From assembly GCA_947069175.1 (NCBI GenBank), contig CAMTDV010000027.1:36097369-36161368 (forward strand): a stretch of DNA of 64,000 bases. The letters are read 5' to 3'. The stretch comes from Scalesia atractyloides. Taxonomy: Eukaryota; Streptophyta; Magnoliopsida; Asterales; Asteraceae. The notes below the pieces were generated by a model. The model did no database searches. It saw only the letters and a list, made by a program, of their open reading frames with translations, and was not told where the DNA came from. A program made the position numbers and the translations under genes. Of this stretch, positions 44,827 to 57,000 are shown one piece after another. The first letter of the stretch is position 1. Every line of letters starts with the position of its first letter.

Positions 44827-45854
44827 TCCCTTTTTATAATAAAAACTAAGTAAACTTAATTATAACCTAAGTAATTAACAATTTATTCGGATTCTTTTTA
44901 TAACATTAAAAATTGATAATTAGATAAATAATAATGTCTAAATGATTAACTTGTAAATCATAAATATTAGGAATTTCATGTAACATATAAATATTAACTA
45001 GATCGTATTGGGGGTATTTTAGCATTCACGGTAATCGTTTTCTTTCTTTCGGGTTTCCCTACCCTTCCTCGTGCGTTACCTTCAAGGAATCCTTATACGC
45101 AACCACTGTGAATGAATCTTACAACTCCCCTTTTTATTTCAAGTTTTGGGGTGTAACATGCGTCGCGTATTTATTTTCATTTTACAAATTTAAATACGTG
45201 CAATCACCATTATGTGAAGTATATGTGTTATGTGTGGATTCTTGTTTATTATTTAGTACATTTCATTCGCGTTAGACATCACATCATCATAGGCTCGTCT
45301 GTTCCCCATTACCTATGAATGGAACGTGACATTCCCAACATACGAGGCCAGCTCCGTTTGATTGAGCTTGGACCTTGCAGCACACCATAATACCGTGCAA
45401 CATGCATACATTCGTTGGAATCACTACATTTGATTGGTTTATTATTTGAGGTTGTTTTATGAGGTTTGACATGTGCATACAACATATTTACTTACATTGG
45501 TTACTGCATGCTTTCTCAAAATATAATTTAAACGTATTATTTCCCTAATAATAAAGAGATTCACTCGCCAACCTTTGTTGACCCAAAATCTATTTTTACA
45601 CATGATACAGGTGAACAGGTTTGAAGAGAAGATTGGACATAGGATAGGCCTTAGTTAACAATAAATGAATTAGTATAGTTTTTTTGTTATGGACAACGTC
45701 TTGTGTTTGTAATTGTTTATATGAATTATGTGTTTTGTGAAACATTGTTACGAATCAACGATTATTTAAAACAAGTAATAGCAAGTCATAAGCTCTCGTG
45801 TTAACCCAATCATGCCCCGATCACCTATTCCGCTGCGGGTCGGGGTGTGACAGA

Positions 45855-45872
45855 TTGGTATCACAGCTCTTA
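45855..45872 (+). promoter_or_regulatory. Primer-binding site of chromovirus C
   Basis: TTGGTATCACAGCTCTTA, two bases after the LTR, matches the initiator tRNA-Met primer site TGGTATCAGAGC with one change. Confidence 0.75.
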
Positions 45873-45921
45873 ACTTTAGGGATATAGGATAGGTTATTGG
45901 ACCGTTAGAAGGACCTACGTG

Positions 45922-46224
45922 TGTAAGTCCCTATAATCGGATCTGACAGGTATCGTAAGACAAATCGATTGCGAAAATAAAGATTAGAACGAAGAACAAC
46001 TCTTGAATCAAAACACAATTTGCATACACCAGAATAGTGTTTGATATAAGTTTTTCTATATTAACTCTCTAACCTTGAAACATCCACCTAATACATATAT
46101 TTATACTAACCATCTAGCCCATTAGTTACAACCCTAGGCCCATGAGGCACTAGGAAGTCCAAAACCCTTCAATAAGCCCAAATGTAGCACTAATGTGTAA
46201 ACCTCCAAGAATATAAGCCCAAAA
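45922..46224 (-). repeat. 3' LTR of copia E
   Basis: A 303-bp LTR closely matching 63340-63642. The polypurine tract CTAGGGGGAGAT (minus strand, 46235-46224 region) directly precedes it. The minus-strand start is TTTTGGGC rather than TGTTGGGC. Confidence 0.88.
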
Positions 46225-46254
46225 ATCTCCCCCTAGGTTTACAACATTAGGCCT

Positions 46255-48698
46255 TTAAGCCTTAGGTTGCGTATCCACTCCCAATCTCCCAGTAATTATT
46301 CCAGCCACAACAGTTGTCCAGACTTTAGCACAAGCTTCATATAACTCCGTCATTCGAATCTGATTTGAAGCAAGAACCTGCAGATCTTCATCGTGAAAAC
46401 TCACCAGATCGACCACATCATTAACCCGAGAAGCCTTCTCTTTCGTCACGATCGCCACACCTCCAACCTTAGGATCATATAGCCAGAAATTAAAATTCTT
46501 CAAAATTCCTTTTGGGAATGTTAGAGCAACTGGTATTACGAGTTCTTTATCCGTTGGAGGCCACATCACAGATTTAAACCGCCTCCCTGTCCTTGCATCA
46601 CGAACCCCCTTTGATGCTCGCAGATATGGCTCAACCGTTTTCATTGTCTTAAACCCAGTCTTCACTTCCTGTTCCAAACGTTTGAAAAACCTCCAACCCG
46701 GACCTTGTTCGGTAGTATCATCATCAGAGTAAGGAGCACGTAACAGATCAGCCAATGCAATCTTCGTCCACATTTAAAATTGAGACTCCTTAGAATAATA
46801 TTCACGTGTACCATCCTGCCTGATAATGATCCACATCTTCTTCACGTGATCGTACATCCAACTAAGCACTTTCAACTTATTTTCGACCTTGCTATTGTAA
46901 CTCGAACCGAGTTCCGTGACATACCGTTCAGATTGGTTGGAAGGATCCTTCAACTGAAAATTCTCATCAAGCGGATTTACGTCAACATTTTTCATCAAAA
47001 CCATCTGTTTTTTCTTTTGTGTCGTTGAACGTTTTTTACTAGCAGTGTACTTCTTCCTTGGATCACGTAAATACTCATCCAAACCAGCTTGTCGATCTGA
47101 AGCTAACTGTTCCGCAGCTACTCTATCCGCTTCACTTTGCTTCTTCAAATCAACAACATCAACCTATACATCTTCATCATCACTATCCAGACCACTAAAC
47201 TCAAAGGCGCGTTTTTTCTGATCTCCTTGAATATTCTGCAGCATCACCCTCAACACCACCTGAACCACTTCCACCCATTCTAGATCCCTCAGCACCCACT
47301 GAACTACCGCCAAAATCCATCATTTGCAATATAGAGTCCGCTGGAACAGATACAACCATAAATGTGTAGCAATATGACCAGCTGTTGGTTCAGAAGGAAT
47401 AGTAGAGTCAAACATTAGAGCATCCGTCAAAGACACAGTAAATGAAGATAAGGCAGGAATAGATGTGACTGGTGTAGATTCTTCAGCAATACTACCAACA
47501 TGAACTTCAGAATGACTTGGTTCGTTAACAGTCTCCGTCCGCCGTCTCTTTATCAATGGCACTTCATCTTCTTCAACCTCTTCGTCAGACTCAATCACAC
47601 CGACAGGAATATCAACAGAAGGTATCACAAGAGGAGGATCACCTTGTCGCTCTTGAATTTCCTTCAAGTGTGCAATAAGAGCTTCCAGGTTCTCTGAAGT
47701 AAGTTCTGGCAAAACGGGAGTCAGATTAGCATTAAATTCGGTAATGTCGTCCAAGAAAGCTTGTTCCTCGTCTATGTCCGCATCAGTAACCAGATCTCAA
47801 CCTCAATCTCTTTCTCTTTCACTTGTACATCATGTTCCTAAGCAACCATGGCATTAACTGGTTTAGCTGTTGGGATATCCTGTCCGATCATTTGTAGCAA
47901 ACCTTCCGAACTTCTTCAATGGAAAACGACCAACAAAAAAAGTCTTCGATGTTGAACGATTTTTCTTCATCGTGCCGAAAATTGTCGGTCCCATTGGCTT
48001 CATATTTAAATGATTCGCATCAGAAGCATCCTTGGTTAGATCGGGATATCGAGCATCCAAAATCAACTGCACAAAGCGCGAATATAGCAAAAACATCCTC
48101 TTCTTTGACTGTTCTAAGATCTTCTTCATATTCTCGAAAATATAACATAAGAAGTTATATTTCCAATCCATAATAAGAGCCACAATGGCTGAAGTTTGAG
48201 TTTGATTCGGTTGGTCTAACCCTCCCTTGTTCTCAGAAACACACTTCATAAACATATGCACCAGCAATCTCCAGTAAGCGGGAAACATTTTCTTGAGCAG
48301 CGGCAGATATGTTCCCTCATAACTCATCTCAGTAAGAATAGGCAATACTTTCTCCTTTGCATACACGGTTGGATCACCTGTAGCGTTAGTAAACTGTAAT
48401 ACCTCTTGAACACAGGCTTCATTCACTAAAATCTCTTTACCCTGAATCTGAGAACTGATGTACGGCCTCCCATCAGCTCCTCTCAAGTGGAATCTAGCTA
48501 TCTTCCAAAAGGTGTGCACCAGATCTCTATATATCACTAGGTTGGCACGAAATGCATACGCAATCTTGCACTCATTTAATCCAGCCATCATGGATTTGAA
48601 TTCTTGGAAAATTCCGCTGGTCGATCTGATAGATATCCCGCTTGATTATGAAACTGTTCCTCAACTAGCATGACCGCATCAAATGCTTCTTCCACCAT
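46255..48698 (-). pseudogene. Additional ORF downstream of pol in copia E (env-position, unknown function), broken
   Basis: The likely start is the ATG at 48698 (MVEEAFDAVMLVEEQFHNQA), directly behind a splice-acceptor-like TTTTTGACAG. After a frameshift near 48600 a conserved globular part runs 48591-47863, with HTFWKIARFHLRGADGRPY, MSYEGTYLPLLKKMFPAYWR and WKYNFLCYIFENMKKILEQS. Then comes an acidic linker with a basic LIKRRRTE cluster (47754-47320). A Lys-rich KKYTASKKRSTTQKKKQ and WMYDHVKKMWIIIRQDGTRE part follows (47148-46774), and the last part is 46773-46255, joined in frame across one TAA. From memory, similar ORFs follow pol in SIRE-type elements of Asteraceae, and their function is not established. 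No membrane segment or signal peptide is seen, so env-like is only a positional label. The basic clusters could be nuclear-localisation or nucleic-acid-binding segments (inference). Confidence 0.6.
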
Positions 48699-48725
48699 TT
48701 CTGTCAAAAACAATAACCAGGTTAA
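48699..48725 (-). promoter_or_regulatory. Splice-acceptor-like sequence before the extra ORF of copia E
   Basis: On the minus strand GTTATTGTTTTTGACAG precedes AAATGG, placing the AG at 48702-48701, two bases before the start codon. It has the pyrimidine-rich form of a plant 3' splice site, and GTTAACC just upstream could serve as a branch region. Confidence 0.5.
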
Positions 48726-50600
48726 CTCAATCTCAACACAACTAACTGACAGAAGTTAAGGGAGTTCATCAGGATTAAGGGTCAACACAAATCGGACGGT
48801 TCAAACAAATTTCAAAGGTTCAATAATTAAAAAGGTTCAAACCAGTTTTAGAGGTTCAATCACTTGGAAAGGTTCAAAAGAGCTCAAAGGTTCAGACGTT
48901 GGAATCCGGATTCGCAAACAGTTCAACAGTAATCCAGATGAACCTTTCATCAATCTGGATGAACATCATCCGAGATGAAATCCGAGTTCTTTCATTTCGG
49001 TTGAATGTCCATCCGGAATGAAATACGAAATAACATTCACTTTAAAGACCAATCTGAAATGCGATCCGAAATGCATGAATACTTGAAGATTATCATTAAA
49101 TTTCATAATTATAAAGCATTATATACCTAATCCGGATGGAATCTAAGATAAAAATCCGAAATGGAAGATGAACAGTGAAATCAGAGATGATCATAGAATA
49201 TCAGAGGATTTCGGAAATTTTTGTGAATAATCTGAAATGCAACTCTGGTTCATTTATGTACCTTTCCGGATCGGGCTTGGGCCTAAAACCTTTTGGGCCC
49301 AAGTCAATCCGGAATCCATCATCCGAATTCGCAAACGATCCGGATTGGGCTTATGTCAGGCCCAATCCGGTATAGTGACTAGTCTGTGGGCCTATCCGGA
49401 AGGTGTTTGAAAGCCCAATCCGGAATAGTAACTAGTCAGTGGGCCTATCCGGAAGGTGTTTGAAAGCCCAATCCGGAACAGTACCCCATTATCCATAATT
49501 GTTTAATTTTGAGACTTTCAAAAATTCTATTGGATTGGCCCAACTTTAAAACTTAGTAGACCAGTCCAATATCTCTTGACAGAAACCATCTAACAAAAAA
49601 TCAGCAATTTGACTAACCAAGCATCCAACCACTCTTTACCAACTACAAAAGTAAGTAAGATATTTTTGAACAAAAACACAAACACAGCCTTGCTAAGGGA
49701 TCAAATCATTTCTAAAGTCGACCAAGAAGCATTTTTCAGTGTGAGCTGGGTCAGACTAGTCTAAGCAATTGTCAATATACTTGTCCATTTAAGTCTAAAA
49801 CTCAACCCTCTAGTTCTAGCTTCATATATGCTTAAGGTAGTATTATACTATGATACCCATGTGTCGCATACCATGACATACCCCTGCGATCAAGGTAAGC
49901 ACAACGATTCATCGTAGCAGGTGAGTATACTGAGATCATCCTTTATCTTTTACAACATCAGACTATTGGTGAACAGGTTAGTACTTTCGTACAGCAGAGT
50001 GACCAATAGTATCTGACGGGGGTTTGGCAAATACCTTATCGGGTACGTAGGAATTCATGGAATTTTCGCATGAAGAGATTTTCTTTCTTTTAGGTTTTGG
50101 CCCTTCTATTTTGGCTCTTTTAAAGGATATCCTGACTGTGCCTAGGTATGCATATAATCTGGATGCAACAGAAGGGCAGCCAAGATATCCCCGGATGACT
50201 CAACAGCATAAAGACCCGAAACGTCAGACGTTGGCTATCTATCAACACAAGATTTAAGACCATGAAATCATACGCCTATAGTGTGTGACCCACTGAATAT
50301 ATAGTTCTTTATGTTTATATCATTTGGCTTACACTATCCAGTTGAGATCTAGACCTATCAACATATCACCTTCGATTCAAGTCTTTCCCACTACAACACC
50401 TTACATGTGTTAGTCAGAAACTTTATCACGAAAAGGTATTTCATTTCCCAATCATTGCAAAAGCTGTTTAAAACTAAAGAATATTTTTTTGAATATTTCT
50501 CCCCCAAAATTTGTGCATATATATGAACAAATTTACGAAGCAAACAAAAATGAAAGAAAGAAAACAAACTAAACGGAAAGGATAGAGGATGCTCAGTTAG
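48726..50600 (-). other. Spacer between pol and the extra ORF of copia E
   Basis: There is no coding. About 49850-50290 is the 3' module shared with A and D. About 48895-49490 is rich in CCGGAAT, CCGAAAT and CGGAT motifs like those of the 5' leaders. A 53-bp tandem duplication at 49378-49483 contains GGGCCTATCCGGAAGGTG and GAAAGCCCAATCCGGAA. Two polypurine-like GGGGGAG stretches lie near 50500 (minus strand). Confidence 0.65.
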
Positions 50601-52675
50601 AAAAACGGATCATTTTGAGGAGATCCACAAGCACTTGAAAACGCGCATTGCTAAGAGGTTTCATGAACAAATCCGCTACGTTTGCATCAGTGTGGATTTG
50701 CTCAAGTTTAACGAGTCCCTTTTCATAGCAATCACGAATAAAATGAACTTTGATATTTATGTGCTTGGTTTGGAGTGAAAAACAGGGTTTTTGACAATTT
50801 GGATAGCGGCATCATTATCACAATAAATTGTTGTGTTTAGATAAGTCAAACCATAATCCGCAAGCTGGTGTTGCATCCATAAAACCTGGGAGCAGCAAGC
50901 AAATGCTGCGACATATTCTGCTTCCACTGTAGAAAGCGAGACCGTCTGCTGCTTCTTGCATTGCCAAGAGATTAATCTATCTCCAAAGAATTGGCATCCA
51001 GCTGAAGTTGAGCGCATATCCCTATCTGTACCTCCAAGATTACTGTTAGAGAAAGCATCCAGTTCAAATTCAGAATTTTTAGGATACCAGAGGCCCAGTG
51101 ATGGTGCCCCTTTTGAGGTACCTAAAGATTCTTTTAACAACATGTAAATGAGAGAGTTTAGGAGTAGCCTGATATCGAGCACACTGGCAAACGGCAAACA
51201 TGATATCTGGCGACTTGCAGTGAGATACATGAGTGAACCAATCATAGATCGATACATAGTTGGATTGACAGGCATTCCTTCAGCGTCTTCATTTAGCAAA
51301 GGCCATTCTGTAATAGGTGAAGCCGTAGGCTTTGAGTCTGTAAGCTTGAATTTTGCAAGAACGTCATTGACATATTTTCCTTGATGAATCAAGATTCCTT
51401 GTGGGCTTTGACGAACTTGAAGTCCTAAAAAACATAGTCATCTCCCCCAGTGAGCTCATCTCAAATTTCTTCTTCATGATTTCTTCAAATTCCCGACACA
51501 GACCATCATTCGTAGAACCAAAAATAATATCATCAACGTAAATTTGAACAAGAATAATGTCCTTGTCAACATGTTTGATGAAAAAATTTGATCAATGGTT
51601 CCCTGAGTATATCCATGAGCAAGCAAATGCTCTGTTAGAGTTGCGTACCATGCGCGAGGCGCTTGATGCAATCCATACAAAGCTTTGTCCAATTTGTATG
51701 CATAGTCTGGCTTGTCAGGATTAGTAAAGCCTGGTGGTTGTGCCACATATATTTCCTCTTTCACCGTGCCGTAGAGAAAAGCAGTCTTGACATCCATTTG
51801 ATAGACGGTGAAGTCCATGTAAGACGCATATGCAAAGAAAATACGAATAGCCTCCAATCGAGCTACCGGTGCATAAACCTCATCGTAGTCCAATCCTTCA
51901 ATCTGACGGAAACCCTGAACAACCAGTCAAGCTTTGTTCCTAACAATAACTCTAGTGTCATCCTGTTTATTGCGAAATACCCAACGAGTTCCAAGAGCAC
52001 GTTTTCCTTGAGAAGCTTCACCAATTTCCATACACTAAGCTTCTCAAACTGATTGAGTTCTTCATGCATAGCGTCAACCCAGCCGGGTTCCTGCAAGGCG
52101 ACATTAATGCTTTTAGGTTCAATTTGTGAGATAAAGCAAGAGTAAAGACAAGTATTAATATCCCCTGATTGACTGCGGGTTCGAACGGTAGCAGTAACCG
52201 GACCAATAACATTTTCAATTGGATGATCGCGCTGTAGACACAGTGGTATCGGCGTAGCAGGGACAAGGAGATCTGTTTGCAAGTTGGTAACATTCGGTGA
52301 GACAACTCCAGATGACTCCCCCTCATCAGTTACACCAGTAGAAGTGTTGACTGATGAATCAACAGAACATTCTTGCGGTGTAGGCTCAAGAAACAAAGAT
52401 GAGCGTAAGACATCAGGAGGTGTAGGCCCTTCATTTGTCACAGTAGGTTCTGTGTTTGGAGCCTCAACTTCAGGGGAATCATCCTGAGGAGTCTGTTCAG
52501 ATGCCGTTTCCTGATGCTGCAATACTACTGAAGGTATAGATATAGCTTCATTAAATCTAGGTGGATCCACACTCAGCTGCTTAAAAGTCTCTAGCAGCTG
52601 TGCAGCATCGGCATTGTCTTCAGGTAAGATAGGCATCGTTGGAAGGTCAGAAATTTTGCTTGTACCTACAGTCAC
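50600..52675 (-). pseudogene. RT and RNase H of copia E, broken
   Basis: An acidic linker (52675-52160, VEAPNTEPTVTNEGPTPPD) leads into RT with EPGWVDAMHEELNQFEKLSV, DEVYAPVARLEAIRIFFAYA and YKLDKALYGLHQAPRAWYA (51893-51474 region). The YVDD box is intact at 51540-51529. RNase H in 51392-50757 has MIGSLMYLTASRQ, ISWQCKKQQTVSLSTVEAEY and VLWMQHQLADYGL. It continues beyond the last frame break to about 50600 with DANVADLFMKPLSNARF. Frame breaks lie near 52020, 51900, 51590, 51420, 51180 and 50770. Ty1/copia order and signatures are clear. Confidence 0.85.
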
Positions 52676-54010
52676 ATAGAAGGGACATCAACATGGTTAA
52701 ACAAAGAGGAATAATCATACAGCCAGTCAGGACCAATGCGTGTGTCCTTGGGATTCTCCTCCAGCCAACCCACATTGTAGGTTTTAACTACCATTTTCTT
52801 GATCTTATTATAGACATGATAGGAAGTATTTTTAGAATATCCGACGAAAATGCATGGATCCCCGTGTGATTCAAATTTCCCTTTAGCATCCATGAGCAGA
52901 AGAACACAGGGCATCCGAACTTGCGAAAATGCTTGACCGAAGGTTTGCGACCTTCAACCACTTCGTACGGTGTTTTCATGTGTCTTTTGTTAATCAGGGC
53001 ATGATTCTGAATATAACAGGCGGTATTGATTGCTTCTGCCCAGAAAATAAGAGGTAGTTCGGATTCAACCAACATAGTACGTGCAGCTTCAATCAGTGTT
53101 CGATTTCTCCATTCTGCAACCTCATTTTGTTGTGGAGTTCTGGCTGCACTAAACTGTCGATCAATACCCTTGGAGGAGCAGAAGGAATTTAAGGTAGCAT
53201 TCTTAAACTATGTTCCATTATCATAACGAATAGCCTTCACGGTGGTGTCTATCTGGTTTTCCATAAGTGTGATGAACTGTTTGACTGACTCAGCGGTTGC
53301 CAGAAAGAAGACCTAAGTAAATCGTGAGTAGTCAACAATAATAACCAGATAGTATACCTTCCAGCCAATGCTCAGAATGTCTGTCGGACCAAAAAGATCC
53401 ATATGAAGCAATTCTAAGACTTGAGACGTGGAAGCTGCAGGTTTAGACTTGTGCGGCTGTCGATGTTGTTTCCCACGTGCACATGATTCACACTTTTCAA
53501 TCTACATAAAGCCCGAACTGGTAGATCTCTGACTAAACCACCTTTTGCAAGTCTATTTAAGTTCTTCATGTTGATGTGTCCAAGTCGACTATGCCATAAC
53601 ATTGTATCATTTTCAGCAGTTGACGAGAACAAGCAAGTAAGCTTCTCAGTGGGAGCTTTGTTCATATCAATGACATACGCATTTCCTTTTCGCACTGCTT
53701 TTAGAAGAATCCATTCATCCGGATTGATGAGGCTTGGTTTCAGTACATAATACCCTTTCTTGGTAAAGAGAACATCCAAATGATTATCACAGAGCTGAAA
53801 CACACTCAAAAGACTATGCTTTAACTCTGGTACGTAATTCACGTTCTTGAAGCTGAGAGCTCCGTTGCATATCGTTCCTCTCATAGGGATCTTTCTTGTC
53901 TCATCACCTGCGAAGGAGACAAACCCGCCATCAAAAAACTGAATTCATTCAACTGCGAGATGTCCCCAGTCATGTGCCTGGAACAACCACTGTCAATAAA
54001 CTAGAGTCTG
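52672..54010 (-). pseudogene. Protease, GAG-pre-integrase and integrase of copia E, broken
   Basis: The protease active site DSGCSRHMTGDIS lies at about 53988-53950. The frame after it gives VPELKHSLLSVFQLCDNHLD. GAG-pre-integrase reads TMLWHSRLGHINMKNLNRLA (about 53610-53550). The integrase core between 53480 and 53080 is fragmented but readable in pieces, and its C-terminal neighbour is in 53075-52788 with LIFWAEAINTACYIQNHALI and VVEGRKPSVKHFRKFGCPVF. A stop lies directly before the protease active site. Copia order is protease-integrase-RT, as found. Confidence 0.8.
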
Positions 54011-57000
54011 ACGAGAGTTCGCTAGAGCTGTTCCTGCACATTTCAACAGGTTTTAGTTAGAAGCTGCAACCCAGGCCGTTGACGATCTGGGCATGCCATG
54101 GGCATCAACATAACGAAAAACTAAATTAGTTGAGGATGAGGTCGGTGATGCTTTTGATTTGTCTAATTGTGGGGCAGAAGACTGAAACTTGGTCAAGATC
54201 TTAGGCCTCCAAGTTTGCGAGTTAGACTTCTGCACAGTCCTTGGAGTGCTAGAAGGATTCTGAGAACCTGAAGGTCTTATAGATTTGTGAGTTTGTTTCT
54301 TGGCCATGTTCCAGTCTTGATCAGAAGGCTTAGTCATGGTAAATCGAGCCTGATACAGGCGATTAGGCATAGCTTTTTGATATTTTGAGAATAATGCTTT
54401 AAAAGGTGTGAAGGCTTTTGACAATTTCACGCAATATGCCCGGGAAATCCACAGTTGAAACAGGTCTGCTTCTTTAGGAAGAAAACAGTCCGTTCAGCTT
54501 GGGAAATTCTAGGCAATTTGTCTGTCAGTTTCTTGCTTTCTGTTACTGATGGCTGGTGCAAGGTATTGATCTTGGTTGTAGCCTGTGCACAACCATCAGC
54601 ACACGTATAAGGTTTATGACTTGAATTAGACAATTTGGAGTCAGTATACTTAGGCACAAATTTAACTGATTTTTGCTCAGCTTTTTGCTCAACAAATTCA
54701 GTTTTGGGCTGCTGAGTCAATTTCTCAGAGAGAGGAACTGACTCAGAAACTGTCTTTTCATTTTTCTGAGATGCCTGTTTGATTTTCTTCCTTTTGGATT
54801 TACGTGTTCTCCGTTTCTTATTAGTAATTTTCAAACCATTTTGCATGGTAGATTCTGCAGAAGAGACGGGTGATTCAGCAAGGATATCCGTTTCTGTATG
54901 GACAGAAGATGAGCTTGAAGCATTAAAAGCAGGAGGAATCTCTAAATTTTGAGAAGTTTGAGATTCCGATTCAGATTCAGTTTCAAAAATTTATTTGAAT
55001 TAGCAGGACGAGAATGCTCATTTTCTGTCATTTCAGAATCAGTCCATTGTTCCGGGGTTGAAGATGAAGATGCTGAGTTGCCCGATTCTTCCAGTACTAT
55101 GCCAGTGTCATTCTTTACAGATTCAGCTGTTTGGTTGGTTTCCTCATTGTCAACCTTGGGATCAGCATCACAGATGGTACTTCCTGAGAAATAATTCCCG
55201 TCTCTTTAGTAGGAACTGAGGAAATCGTATCACCTGTCGATGTTGTATCTGTAGCAAAATTTGTGTTTTCATCACAAGAATTATCATATTTATTATCAGC
55301 ATTCGACGAAAAACCAGAATTAAAACCATCTACATTATCAACACAACTAGCATTGTCTGAAATGTAAACTGTTCTGCAAGAAATTGATTTAAAATGTCAA
55401 AAGCAGGTTTATAAAAATCATAGTCAGCAGCCGAATTGTCTGATTTGGAATTCAGACATTCTTCTTGAGCACCATCTGTATTATCCTCAACTAAAATTTC
55501 TTCTACACATGAGCTAGAAACATTAGTAGCGTTCCCGGAGTAAGTTTTAGTTTCAGAAGAATTTTCACTTTTTGATATTGTAGGGGAAGTTGCTGTCTCA
55601 TTCTTATGCGTCATTTTCTCTAAGTCATCTGAACTACAAGATGGATGATCACCAGATTCATGTGAAACTGGTGTGGAAGGGAAGGAAATATCATCCCTCT
55701 TGAGGTTAGTTGGCTTAGAGAACTTTGGGTAATAGGGCTTCCACGGCTTTGAAAGATAATCCGATGGTTTACCACATATCATTTTTTCAGCGTTTTCTAA
55801 TCCAGCCTTAGATTCAGGTGTTCTCGCATAGTTATGATTATATGGTGGAGGAGCCCTATTGTACCCAAGTCCCTTTGTATATATTGTTTTTTTGATAATT
55901 AAGCTGTTGATCACACAAGTCCTTGACCAGCTTGCTGGAAGTTTCAAATTTTTTAATATTTAGTTCATTTTCCTGAAACTTCCCTAGCAAGGAATTTAGT
56001 TTGGCTAAAGCTGCTTGAAGTTCTACATCTTTTTCAGCTAATTTTAGCTTATAGTCGTATACCTAACATTGCTGCTGGTTCAAGTCAAGCTTTAGCCGTG
56101 CTATGTCTTGTTTTTGTGCTTCGACCTTTTCCATAAGAAGTTTGTTCTTATGTTTAAGGGCAATGTTCTGTGATGCAGCTTGCTGATATTCAGCTACAAG
56201 AGTTGAATTATGGGCGCGCATTTGTGATAATTTAGAATGACAACTATCTGAACAGAGAATTCGATTTACCGTTTCCGAAAGATCAGGTGTCTCAGTTGTC
56301 TACGCCATCATGCAATGATTACTGTTCTTAGAAAGATTCAAAGTCTCCATCGAACAGTAGCATCTGCCCAGTTGAATCCTCCGTGCTGTTGTGCCACTAA
56401 AGTTGTTGATTTCCCGCTAGAGCTGCTTGAGGGACTTGTAGTAGACTTTGAAGGAGAGACTTGCACAAGCTGTCTGTCACTGCTCTGTATGTATGCCACT
56501 CTGGATGACACATAACCAGATGGCGGCTTCTTGCATTCCCGTGCAAAATGTCCTGGCTCATGACATCTATAACACCTGAGTTTATCTTTTGTAAGACCAG
56601 TCTTCAGAATTGACAATGGTTGCCTCCCGTACTTCTTTTGAAATTTGTTGACACGGAAAGCAGCCATTGCGAGATTCCAGGACACATCAATCTCGTCCAA
56701 ATCGTCCTCCATTATTTGATATACTTCATTTGGAAGAATAGATGGGGGAGTCAGGTCAACTGCTAAAATGGCATTTAAATTGTTAATCATTGAGGCAACT
56801 ATGGCCAGTTTGTCCTCATTTTCCTTAGTAAGAAAGGCAGAATTAGACAAAGCTTGAGCAGGGGCCGGTGCAGGAGCAGCAGATTGAGGAATGTCGCCTT
56901 GTTGAGCTGCAGCTGGAATGGCGGGACTAAACACCATGTTAGGATACTGAGCATGGTATTGTGTCTGAACTTGCGCTGCAAAAATCATAGTAGGAGTTCG

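Larger units (their letters stand above)
43539..45852 (+). repeat. 5' LTR of chromovirus C
   Basis: A 2314-bp LTR. The start reads AGTAACATCCG where TGTAACA would be usual, so the first base may have changed. The end is GGGTCGGGGTGTGACA. A CT-rich stretch with CTCTCTCTCTGCTCTCAG at about 44185 suggests the transcribed leader. It contains three tRNA-like cassettes (43853-43928, 44487-44568, 44655-44732) and a (TTA)n microsatellite at about 44791-44827. Confidence 0.72.
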
